From positions 83,780,555 to 83,844,554 of the forward strand of contig CM061232.1 in the NCBI GenBank assembly GCA_030844895.1: a DNA stretch of 64,000 bases, given 5' to 3'. A program made the translations under genes and the position numbers. Below are positions 54,701 through 64,000 of the stretch, piece by piece (the first letter of the stretch is position 1; every line of letters begins with the position of its first letter). This DNA is from Ambrosia x helenae (taxonomy: Eukaryota; Streptophyta; Magnoliopsida; Asterales; Asteraceae). The notes beneath the pieces are model-generated. The model ran no database searches, had not been told where the DNA came from, and worked only from the letters and a program-made list of their open reading frames with translations.

Positions 54701-57700
54701 AAAATGGGTGTGTGTGACAAAGTTGGGTGTTGTTCAGATGGGTTTCTTAAACATTTGTTTAGTTTTGAAATATTAGATGCTTAATGTCATTACAAAAACT
54801 TTACTATTATCTAAATATTTTGAATGAAAACAATTTTGAAGGTTGTTTCCATTTGATTACCCATTTAATTTTTCTACCATGATTTTGGATTTTTAGTTCT
54901 ACTCATTTGATCCATTAGAGATAAACTGTGGGTTAAATTCTTCATCATATTAACTATTTACACTGATAAATTGTGGGTTAAATTCCTCATTGTACCAACT
55001 ATGCACACCATGCCAATATAGCATTAGCTGCTAGTCTCTCAGCTATTAAATTGTTGCATCATCCTACTACCGAAGCTTGATCTTGATTCTTGGGCTCTTT
55101 AAAACTGGTCATGTTGAATATAATAGTATTTGATTTGTTGTCGTCAAATCTGATTTGTGTAGGCACTAGAGAACAAAGAAGAGTTAATGCTAAAGTTGAA
55201 GGGGGTTCTTCGTGAAAAGTCTGATGTTTTTTAACTCTGATGAACAAGAGGAAGACAAGGTTAGAGCTCTAATTTGATTTTGTTACTTCTATGTGGTGAT
55301 TTTTTTGTGACCATATGTGGTTACAGCAGTTAATAATGCATTTCATTTTCTGGGTGGTGTTGATTTTGTAAATTATCTGATTAATAAGATTCAGGAATGT
55401 GTAGTACAAATAGTGGTGAATTTAGCCTTTAATGAATGGTTATGATTTTTTAATGCAATTGTATAAGATTGAATGAATTATGTATTTTGTTCAGTTAATT
55501 TTCTCTCATCTCTTGTTGGATTGACTTTTTTTTTAATTTGTTTTTTTTTATTTTATTTTGCGATTGTGGTCAACATATCGAGTAAACTACAAAAGATTAT
55601 TTGGCTTCACTGATTAACTGATTATATAATAATAATCGTTGACAGATTAAACTCGGTTCTCCTGGGTGGAAGGAACGATATTATGAAGAGAAATTTTCAG
55701 CCAAAACCCCTGAGGAGCTAGATGCAATAAGGAGAGATGTTGTAAGTTTCTTAGACATTCTAACATTCCTTATCAATAAGACAATAACCGAATGGTCATG
55801 AACCTTATCTTTCATAGCTACTAAATCTCTGTTAGATGTGAATTTATGACACAGCACACAGCATGAAAACGCAACTGACAACACGAAATTTGTGGGCTTG
55901 GGTTTTGGTAACGGGTTTGGATCAGTTTTGGGTCGGGCGGTCGGGCGGTCGGGCTCACAACCATGTTTTTTTGCTAAATGGGTTGGGTTCTGGCTGACCT
56001 AGCGGGTAGGCCCGTTTATTTTTATTTAATTATTTTTTATGTTATAATTTAAAATGGTTAGGTATCTTATGCCAAAAATTAAAAGGAAGTTTGGCACTAT
56101 ATTTTTATAATTAAACACAATTGTTTTCTATACATTTGTATATATGTTCTAAATATAAATTTTTTTAGTATTAAATTTAAAATTTGTGTTCGTGTTAACC
56201 CGTGAATAGTCGTGTTGCGGTTGTGTTTGTGTGTTTGACACGATTTTCGGGTTCCACTAACCCACGAAAATGAGCCTTATATCACCTTTAATATCTCTAC
56301 CAACATTAGTTGTACCAATAGAATGTTAATAATTGAAAATGATGTATTGAAATTAAACAACTTTTTATAGGTTCTAAAATATACAGAAGGCCTCTGTTGG
56401 GTGATGCATTATTACTATCAAGGTGTTTGTTCATGGACATGGTAACTCCCTTCCTTTTTAGGATTTTTTTTTATTTAATCTTAGATTAAAAAGTTCACTT
56501 TTGTCATTTGTCATGGATAATTTCTTATTGATGTCAATTTTTATTCAGGTATTTCTGTTTTATATAAAAAAATTTCATTTTGTATTTCTTACGCTGGAAA
56601 GTTTTATTTTTCAGGTTTTACCCTTATCATTATGCTCCATTTGCTTCTGATCTCAAAGATCTTAGTCAACTAAATATAAGCTTTGAGCTCGGTTCGCCAT
56701 TCAAACCATTCGATCAATTGTTAGGGGTTTTCCCTGCTGCAAGGTTGTGTTCTCTTTGTATCTTTCTTCATTAAATATTTTTATTTTATTTTGATATTGA
56801 TTGTTACGTTTTGCAGTGCCCATGCACTTCCAGAGCAATATAGAAAACTGATGACAGATCCAAACTCGCCTATAATTGATTTTTACCCAACAGGTATATT
56901 TGGTGTATAAACTGATATATGTTTTACGTTCTTATACTTATGTTTGTTTTTTGTTCATCAGATTTTGAAATAGACATGAATGGGAAGCGGTTTGAATGGC
57001 AGGTGTGTCTCATTGTTTATTTTAGCTTTTATTATACATTTATACCCCGAGGTGGTAAAAAGGATGTACTATGCGGGTTTCAGGCCAATACATGTTCAGA
57101 TCAGTATAGATAATTCTTAATACAAGTTAAAAGTGTTGACGGATTGGTTGACCTCCCAAATATTTTTCTGTTCATATTTGATGATTATGAATTATTAATG
57201 TATTATGTGTGGTTAGAAAAGAAACTGTACTGTTGGAATAATAGTTGTTTTGAGTGAAACTATTTAGGGAATTATAAGATTTAAATTAAATATTCTTTGG
57301 TTGACCATTGACCTGATTGACCCATGCAACCTGTATATTAAGGCTTCAAAGTTTGCCCAGTCGAGCTGTAAAATTTAACACATTCGGCCAACACATGCCA
57401 AATGGGTCAAAAGTATTGCAAAATTTTGATTTCTCAAGTAATTTATTCAAACAGTTTAGATGTTATAATAATATGGTAATGATTATCATATCAAATACAT
57501 TACTTTTTATATTTGGATAAAATATCTTGGTTGGTAAAACCTGATTTGTTCAATTTGACCCTCATTTTGATATATCTAGTTGGCATTTAGGTAAATGCAC
57601 ATATTTTACGGCCGGAAATGCTGACAAACTCTTTACACATTTATTCTTTTAGGGTATAGCGATATTGCCTTTCATTGATGAAACCCGTCTTCTCAAGGAG

Positions 57701-60700
57701 GTGGAAAAACTTGAAAGTTCTTTAACGGTATGGTGATCAATGCTTTTATGACATCAGGTGTATAACTAAATGTTTTATTCTTAATCGTGAGTGTTATTTG
57801 GTTCTTGAAGGAGGAAGAAAGAAGGAGAAACAGCAGGATGAATGATATGTTTTTTGTGGCTTTGTCACATAAGCTTTCTCCATACATCCTTGCTTTGTAT
57901 GAGCGTACTAAAAATCTGCCTGCAAATGAGCGTGCTGAAATCAAGGAACAAATCAACTCTGAGGCAAGGTTTGTACTAATTAATTTCTCTAGAGGGTCGA
58001 TCATGTTATGCTTTTATTTCTAATAGGTCAAATGGTTAAATTAAGAAAAAAAGAAGCTAGCGTAGAAGGAAGCGGGCCAAGCAGGTTGAATGTTATCCAA
58101 AGTAAATTTTATTGAATAAAAACGTTTTTCGAAAAATTAAAAAAAAAATTGGAAGAAAAAGTGTTCCAGGCCCAGCCAAACCCAAGCAGTTTAAAAAGTA
58201 ATCATTTTGACTTGAACATGGTTTGACGGTTTTTGTTGCCACATCTACTTCCTGTAGCACTGCTCTGGTGTTACTAGGAATTCCTTTCACTGGCACAGCA
58301 GGCTGTGGGATTTGGTAATTCGGGCCATTTACCCCCTCTTTTGTACATTCAGTGGTGGTTTTTCCTGACTATTCGGGCCTGTCACTTGGCCATTCGAAGC
58401 ATCTATTCCAGGATTTTTCAGTGTTTTAAATTCATGGAAATTATTAGTTTCTAGTGTGTGGGTATTTGGGGGTCAAATAATTGGTTTGATTTTAGCTACA
58501 ACAGAAGTGAGTATAAATGAATTGAGTGAAATTTGTTATATTTCTTGTTTCGACTTTAATTGGATCTATTACCAGCGTCAGAATTTGTTAAATAGTCAAC
58601 AACATCAAAAGTGATTATTACAAAAGATAGTTCAGAGACTAAAATGATTAGGATTTTGGTTATCATATCTAAGCCGTTTAATGACGGGTAACTCATTTAT
58701 TAAAACCCAGGTTGTAAGCACTTCAGTGTACTTTGAAAGATTTGTAAACCATTCAATCCATTGCTTTTAGCTACACGCATTGTTTGCTTTATTGTTTTTT
58801 GATCTGTAATCAATTCTTTTTATCTAATTTGGGTTATTTGCAGCGGTGGAATGAATGGCTATATCTCTCCTCCTGCGGGGGACCCATGTCCTAAAACTTT
58901 CAGATCACCTATTGAGGGGATGGACGATATAACCAATAATCAAGTCATGTAAACTAATAATTTGCTGTATACATTTCATTTCTGTATACGTGTAATGTGG
59001 TATCGACTAATGTTTCATGTTTCATCTACTGTTTGAATTTTCAGTTCTGCAATATACAAGCTTCCTGATCCTCAGCAACATGTAGCTCATCCTCCTCCGG
59101 GAGTTCAATTGCCAAAAAAGGTATACAAGTTTCTTCTATGTTTCTTTGGTCAAAACAGGACGGGGTACGGGTTGGGTAGAACGCTTTTTAGTCCATTTTT
59201 ACTATCTTTTTTAATTATCCATTTGACCATTTGGAGATTAAACATAATCCCAAGTGACCCATTTATAAGTAAATAAGTCCACTTCTCATCATTTTATTAA
59301 AACACAGGTTATTCTGAAACAATAAAATATTTGTTATCGTATTTTAAACTAGTTTGTAAATTTTGTAACAATTATGAAGTTTGAAAACAAGGCGTTCTAT
59401 GTTACCTCAACCCTTACCAAAGGTTTACCTGTTTGTCTTGAATCCATTTTGCCACTATAGTGCCTATAATTGATTTATTTTTGTCATCCGATTGATGTCT
59501 TTCACAATAAAATTTTCATTTTAGGAAATTAGGATAAGTCGTTACATTTTGCTAACACCTGTTTTTGTTATGCAGACGGTTACGATGGCAGATTTGAAAC
59601 CCGCACCTGCCTTATGGCACGAGGGTAAAGGGCTTAAATCCGTGAATAAAAAGAGGTACACTTCGGTTTGTTTTTCTTTTGTTTTTTTTTTTGTTGTTGC
59701 GGGCCATTGTTTAGCGATGGAATGTTGACCCAGTTACTTTTAAACTGGTTGATTTTGGTTAAAGGCTTATCTGACTTACATTTGGGTTCAGGGATTTTTC
59801 AACTAATAAACTAAATAAGCACAAGAACCCCCCTGGGTCTATATCTGGGCCTCAGTTACGTGAGGCGGCCCGTAGGCTTGTGCTCAACTGTATACAAGTT
59901 CAAACTGGTGGCAGACAGGATCCATTCTTTGTTCCCCCACGCCCCCAAGACCATAGAGCCAATAATTATCCCTCGGGTGGATATCGGAATGGGCCTGTAT
60001 ACCGTCCATATGGGCCGAACCAACATCAGTCAGGTGGATATCAGAAGGGCCCCGTAAACATTCCCCATGAGTCACAAGCTCTGAGTCATGGCAAGCATGA
60101 TAAAAGTGATCCGCAGCCTGTACGGAGTAGTGTTAGACGGGTTAATGGTATATGGGTACGCGAGCAGAACCAACCTGAGTCAGGTGGATATCAAAATAAC
60201 CCTCCCCATGGGCTGAACCAACATCAGCCAGGCGGACGTCAAAATGGGCCCGGTAATCCTTCGCATGGGTGGAACCAACATCAGTTAGGTGGATATCGGA
60301 ATGGGCTCGTTAACCCTCCACCTGGGTCCCAAGGGCCCACCAAAGTGCCAGGTGGCACTCAACATTATCAGGGTGGTGCATCCAACAGTGGAGGCAAATC
60401 TTCTGGTAAGAACCATAAAAAATCAGGTGGGAATCAGAATGGGCCCGTAAACCCTCCAAACGGGTCCCAAGGCCCAAACAAAGTGCCAGGTGTCAATCAG
60501 CCACATCAGGTTGGTGGATTCAGCAACGGAGGCAATTCCTCTGGTTCGAAGAACGATAAACAGTCGGGTGGAAATCAAAATGGTCCTGTTAACCCTCCAC
60601 ACGTGTCTGTAGTGGCCACCAAAGTGCCAGCTGTCACTCATCCGCATCAGGGTGGTGGACCTAACAATGGAGGTAAGTCCTCTGGTGGGAAGAAGCATAA

Positions 60701-61106
60701 ACAGGCTGATGGTCATCAGAACGTACCGGTTAACCCTCCACACGGGTCACAAGGGCCCACCAAAATGGTAGATAACAATCAACCGCATCAGGGTAGTGGA
60801 TCCAACAGTGTCGGCAATTCCTCTGGTGAGATGAACCAAAATCAGCCTCAGGGCGGAGTGTGGGTCCCACGGGAGAGTCAAAGTAGTGCGATAGAAAAGG
60901 CACGCGCTAAAAAACGCAAACAGAATCGGAAGCGCAAACAAAAAAAGCAACAAGCAGTTGAGCAAAACCGACAAGCAGTTGAGCAAAACCAACAAGCAGT
61001 TGAGCAAAACCAACAAGCAGTCAAGCAAAACCAACAAGCCGTTGAGCAAAACCAACAAGCAGCTGAGCAAAACCAACAAGCAGCTGAGCAAAACCCGGTA
61101 TCTTAA
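48779..61106 (+). CDS. XRN3-like: 5'-3' exoribonuclease, nuclear XRN2/XRN3-like (one frame lesion)
   Basis: Degrades 5'-monophosphate RNA; plant XRN2/XRN3 act in the nucleus on pre-rRNA, excised loops and uncapped 3' products in termination (family knowledge). Exons by splice sites and frame: 48779-48982, 50383-50485, 50570-50646, 50933-51124, 51216-51335, 51768-51830, 52418-52567, 52681-52839, 52937-53014, 53115-53201, 53865-54215, 55163-55259, 55646-55741, 56371-56441, 56615-56743, 56817-56893, 56962-57002, 57653-57727, 57811-57968, 58844-58948, 59045-59120, 59576-59655, 59792-61106; about 1300 residues. Catalytic acidic motifs are present: DNLYLDMNGIIHPC, AIDGVAPRAKMNQQ, SDANVPGEGEHKIM, DADLIML, VGNDFLPHMPTLEIREG. 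A CCHC knuckle (CFLCGQVGHIAANC) and a basic stretch KVKRKAGEFEEEG follow; together with EPESLVPV these favour XRN2/3 over cytoplasmic XRN4. Exon 12 has one extra T (55227-55232), which would truncate the protein unless it is an assembly error. The tail is about 280 residues longer than in Arabidopsis XRN3. Confidence 0.93.
49196..49609. mobile_element. hAT-type MITE in XRN intron 1
   Basis: 414 bp with inverted ends CATAGTTATCAAAGG and (reverse complement) CATAGTTGTTAAAAC. It is flanked by a perfect 8-bp TSD AGTTTAGG (49188-49195 and 49610-49617), the TSD size of hAT elements. The interior has GCCTAGG / CCTAGGC palindromic words and no frame. It lies within the 1400-bp first intron (48983-50382). 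Confidence 0.8.
55227..55232 (+). other. Frame lesion in XRN exon 12 (run of six T)
   Basis: The exon 12 splice sites fit, but its length (97) is one base more than a multiple of three, while every neighbouring exon group keeps frame. A stop follows directly after the T run. Flanking residues up to it (REKSDVF) and after it in the next frame (acidic segment, then IKLGSPGWKERYYEEKF in exon 13) are conserved family features, so the lesion is confined to this run. Confidence 0.85.
60294..60857 (+). repeat. 141-bp coding tandem repeat in the XRN tail (four units)
   Basis: Units start at about 60294 and at 60432, 60573 and 60714; each encodes about 47 residues of the pattern NQNGPVNPPxGSQGPxKVP, then QPHQGG, SSG and KQSGG. 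The spacing is exact for the last three units and the frame is kept. Confidence 0.88.
60948..61094 (+). repeat. 21-bp coding tandem repeat at the XRN C terminus (seven units)
   Basis: Seven exact-length units encoding (Q/R)QA(V/A)(E/K)QN, ending four codons before the stop at 61104-61106. Preceded by a Lys/Arg-rich segment (RAKKRKQNRKRKQKKQ, about 60899-60947) that could serve as a nuclear localisation or RNA-binding region (inference). Confidence 0.93.
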
Positions 61107-61500
61107 TTTCATTTAGAACTGATGCTAGATAGGGCTCATTTGTTTCTTTTGTTGTGCAATGTATGATCTTTATTATTATTATTATTTTTTTAAATTCTAT
61201 AATTTGAGTCGTCTTTGGACAGTTGTGCTTTTGCGAGTTTCTTTTATATAAATCGAACAGACGTAACCATAGTTGATCAACTGGTGATATACGATGATTA
61301 ACCTAAGGTTTGTTTATTTGGAACTGATTCGTGTTTTCTAATTCAAGTAGATTTTCAAAATGTAAATCGAAATTGGTTCAGGTTTTTTTTCTCTTGGAGT
61401 TCACATTAAATAATCTGAGTCAGTTCAGGTAAGCCTGCCTATTTGATCAACCTGAGTTAACTGATAAAAGTAGAAGAAAATTGCCGTTAAAAATCACAAC
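61107..61500 (+). other. XRN 3' flank
   Basis: AT-rich, probably 3' UTR and downstream region. No canonical AATAAA seen in the first 250 bp; a TTATTATTATTATT run lies near 61170. Nothing else recognised. Confidence 0.4.
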
Positions 61501-61564
61501 CATCGATTATAACAACTGACTTGAAATGGGGTGAATGTATGGGAGAGGGAGCATCACATAAACT

Positions 61565-62539
61565 TTTTTTTTGAACGGCCAAAAACTATATATATATATA
61601 TATATATAGGCCCAGCAAGAAACTGGAAGAAACAGTACAAACGGAAACAGGAAAGAACGAAACGACAAAACAGCCAACCAACAAAACTATGGGGAACACC
61701 CCAAATTACAATAGGTCCGTGACATCAAAGTTCTTCCATTTCTCCCATGAGATGTTGGCCGCTCTGTGTCTGTGAGAAATCCAAAGGAAGCAATCCTCTT
61801 TTATCAAATCGACAGTGATTCTAACAGGAACGAAGTAGCCGTCGAACACACTCTTGTTGCGAGCGTCCCAAATGCGCCACACTGTAGCCACGATGACAAG
61901 GAAGGCAAGGTTTTTCCACTTGGTGCTACCCGGGCTGTACCGAATCTTGGAGACGAGACCAGCAATCCTAACTTCATCTGGGGGCCAAGGAATCTTCATC
62001 CAAACAAGAATGTTCCACCACACACATCTAGCGAAAATACATCCAGCGAATAAATGATCCCCATCTTCGATACAATAGTTACACCGGTCGCATGTGGGAC
62101 TAGCCAAGTGGATGCCGCGTGATCCCAGTCCCACTTTAGAAGCCACGCGACCCATTAATACCCTCCATAGAAGAAGTTTCTGTTTGTAAGGGGCTGCAGA
62201 TTTCCATGGGAACTCCTCTTCAATGTCCGAAGGGCCGAGGGCAGCCGCAACAATGTCTTTACGGAGATTCTTGGTAGAGAACAACTTGTCTTCGTTATTG
62301 CACCAGACCCAGTTGTCCTCGACGTTACTGAATTGGACCTGCTGTAAAATCGCTAACATCAGTGGCACCTCAGAAGCTTCAGCAGCAGAAACCGTAGGCC
62401 TGCAACAATCCCAACCCCATGAAATCCCATGACCCTCGTCAACGTAATTGTCCCTAACCCAGGCCATCTTGTTTGCAGCCAGCCTATACAAGTTGGGGAA
62501 CCTATTCCTCAGCGCCATGTTCCCAGCCCAAACGTCCTC
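61565..62539 (-). mobile_element. 5'-truncated LINE (non-LTR retrotransposon)
   Basis: Bounded by a perfect 15-bp TSD AGCATCACATAAACT (61550-61564 and 62540-62554). The minus-strand 3' end is a short A tail (T run at about 61564-61573). Only about 975 bp of 3' sequence remain, the usual outcome of incomplete target-primed reverse transcription. Confidence 0.85.
61706..62539 (-). pseudogene. LINE ORF2 C-terminal fragment (zf-RVT zinc-binding region)
   Basis: An open frame of 278 codons inside the LINE that ends at 61706. It contains the reverse-transcriptase zinc-binding region: PWKSAAPYKQKLLLWRVLMG followed by CDRCNYCIEDGDHLFAGC (Cys-Cys-His-Cys pattern) and a C-terminal RIWDARNKSVFDG motif. 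RT and endonuclease domains are missing. The frame runs 12 codons beyond the LINE boundary into target sequence (an ATG at 62573), so that start is accidental. Confidence 0.85.
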
Positions 62540-62655
62540 AGCATCACATAAACTAAGGGCAATTCCTATGTCCATCGATTATAACAACTGACTTGAAATG
62601 GGGTGAATGTTTGGGAGCATCACATAAACCAAGGGCAATTCCTATGTCCATCGAA

Positions 62656-63444
62656 TCGAATCCCCAACCCCGCATAACACTTACTGGATTTTGAAAGAAA
62701 AACTGATAGGTTGTATATGAAATAAAAGAGATCCCCACTAGGTTGATCAAATCACATTATGTGATTTTTCATGATTGTGTCATTGTATATAGGGTGCCTT
62801 TGGTCGGTCATGGGTTACCCCAGATAGTCAGGACATTATGCTTAGTTGATCCTTCAATTTTTTTTTTAATCTAAAGTTTAAACTCAACCAATAAGTAGTG
62901 ATTCAAGTTTGGGCTTGAGGTTTAGCTTGGCCCGGGTTCAAATTATTCAAGACTAAATTACAAGTTTTGTCCTTTACGTTTATATCAGATTTTAAAGCAT
63001 GTCCTTTATATTTAAATTTGATGAGTTATGTACTTTATGTTTCAAAATCTTGTACGTTTTGTCCTTTGACACTAACCCAATTAATTTTTTCTTGTTAAAT
63101 CTGGTTAATCAAGGTTATTGTAGTCTTTTTAACCCTTATATATAACCCTGCCCTCTTTCTACCTATTCTCATCCACCACCACCACCCTCAACAGCTAACA
63201 CCACCTCCACCTGCCACCACCGCCCATAACATCCAACGCCACCCCCACCCGCCACCACAACCAACAACCCTCACAGATCTGATATGTGAGGCAATAACAA
63301 TTGGGCAATACTTAGAATCATTTGACTAGTCATTGCCCTCATCATCTTCATCCCCTCCCTTCTCAAAGTTAGGGTTTTTAAACAAGGGTGGGGATTTCAG
63401 CGACAATGGTGTTTTATTGAACAAAGGGATTTTGAAGGGGTAAC
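62656..63444. other. Intergenic AT-rich region
   Basis: No gene seen. 62960-63120 contains three spaced GTCCTTTA(T/C)(A/G)TTT-like words, typical of a common plant dispersed repeat. 63170-63260 has short CCACCACC-type runs. Confidence 0.4.
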
Positions 63445-63619
63445 CAGTGGCGCAGCTTAGTTGGGGCGGGCGGGGGCGGCCGATTCCCCGAATTTTCGAG
63501 CAGAAGCTCCGATTATATAGTATTCATATAGAAAATTTTGGAAATATAGGGTTTCGACCCCCCGAAACTAGTGACTCCCGACCCCCCGTTGACTTCTGAC
63601 GTCCCGAACCTTCGGGTCA
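63445..63619. mobile_element. Short hAT-like MITE remnant
   Basis: Starts CAGTGGCGCAGCTTAG and contains GACCCCCCGAAA and CCGAACCTTCGGGTCAA, words of a repeat common in Asteraceae. Flanking GGGGTAAC (63437-63444) and AGGGTAAC (63620-63627) look like an 8-bp TSD with one mismatch. The right inverted end is missing. Confidence 0.4.
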
Positions 63620-63727
63620 AGGGTAACAGGGAAGAGTTTGAATTTTTACCTCAGTTTCAGTAGACAGGGTGATGGATTCCTCGACTTCCATGGCAACACA
63701 CAACACATATGATGAACAAAACCAAAA

Positions 63728-63865
63728 TCACCAGCTTTTTGCCTTGATTCTTGAACATTAACTAACTCACCTAAATCACCAACTTCTTGCCTTGATTCTT
63801 GAACATTAACCAACTTACCTAAATAAATCACCAACGTTTTGCCTTGATTCTTGAGCATTAAACAA
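63728..63865. repeat. Minisatellite of about 50 bp, three units
   Basis: Three copies of a unit containing TTGCCTTGATTCTTGA(A/G)CATTAA, at about 63738, 63787 and 63839, separated by AACTCACCTAAATCACCAAC-like sequence. On the minus strand it gives a small repetitive frame (LVNVQESRQ twice) without recognisable domains. Confidence 0.75.
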
Positions 63866-64000
63866 GGAAGGGTCTTGGACCACCCGGGATTTCAACGGGA
63901 TACAAATCTTATCTTTCTTAGCAAGGTACCCACCGAATGTTTCTCATTCCCTTGTTCTTTTGAGTCCCAAAACTTTCCAAAGGACCTTCTGCCACTAAAC

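Larger units (their letters stand above)
61501..62655. repeat. Tandem duplication of about 75-95 bp, split by the LINE
   Basis: The sequence CATCGATTATAACAACTGAC...GGGGTGAATGT begins at 61501 and again at 62575, and AGCATCACATAAAC...GGGCAATTCCTATGTCCATCGA occurs at 62540-62580 and 62617-62656. Removing the LINE leaves two adjacent copies of one unit, differing by a few bases. Confidence 0.75.

Noticed and set aside
48779..61106. Assignment of the exoribonuclease to cytoplasmic XRN4
   Set aside because: The N-terminal DVVEEEPLDIDGVKIPVDTS segment, the basic stretch after the zinc knuckle and EPESLVPV fit XRN2/XRN3 better.
1..64000. tRNA, rRNA or snoRNA genes
   Set aside because: The only tRNA-like matches are the short primer binding sites of the retroelements.

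Overview
The window is plant nuclear DNA. A 23-exon XRN-type exoribonuclease gene with GT-AG introns, full-length Copia, Gypsy, Helitron, CACTA, LINE and MITE copies, and AT-rich composition point to a eudicot. The style of the repeats (long-LTR chromoviruses, Copia elements with an extra ORF after pol, introns rich in a 'gggtcaaa/gggttggg' motif) suggests Asteraceae; that last step is an inference. The only gene that looks like a host gene is the XRN gene on the right.

Left two thirds (1-46766): a deep nest of transposable elements that can be ordered because almost every junction keeps its target-site duplication (TSD). The oldest layer is a minus-strand reverse-transcriptase-like pseudogene (36112-36132 plus 46772-47783). 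A Copia-type element (Copia-H) sits in it; only its last ORF and 3' LTR (ending about 36111) are in the window. That ORF is broken by a CACTA transposon end (1-1305) and by a minus-strand LTR element without coding capacity, LTR-A (2658-34726, TSD TATTC). LTR-A carries three further layers: an intact-looking Copia element in one LTR (3102-15543, TSD TCACC), a related non-coding LTR element LTR-B (17397-30571, TSD ATAGT), and a Helitron inside LTR-B (about 22228-29902). Twenty-one bases beyond the Copia-H LTR, a Gypsy chromovirus (36133-46766, TSD GACGA) is inserted in the same pseudogene; by eye its LTRs differ at about three substitutions and one 9-bp repeat unit.

Right third (46767-64000): the rest of the RT-like pseudogene; a Harbinger-type MITE-like element with a (CCA)n core (47789-48587) next to the XRN promoter; the XRN2/XRN3-like gene (48779-61106) with a hAT-type MITE in intron 1 and a long repetitive Q/N/G-rich tail; a 5'-truncated LINE (61565-62539) with a 15-bp TSD; and short repeats to the window end.

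Functionally, the XRN protein would be a nuclear 5'-3' exoribonuclease (RNA surveillance and transcription termination). All its catalytic motifs are readable, but one exon carries a single-base frame change in a T run. The autonomous mobile elements carry few lesions: Copia has an in-frame gag/pol stop and a frame change in the RNase H tail, Gypsy has one nonsense codon, and the Helitron has one stop and one frame change. I did not find a defence or metabolic system that would count as a new biological system. The most unusual signals are a tandemly triplicated two-exon module in the Helitron gene, a direct LTR-segment duplication flanking the Helitron, and an inverted GGCGAGTA/TACTCGCC motif array shared by the LTRs of two unrelated neighbouring retrotransposons.
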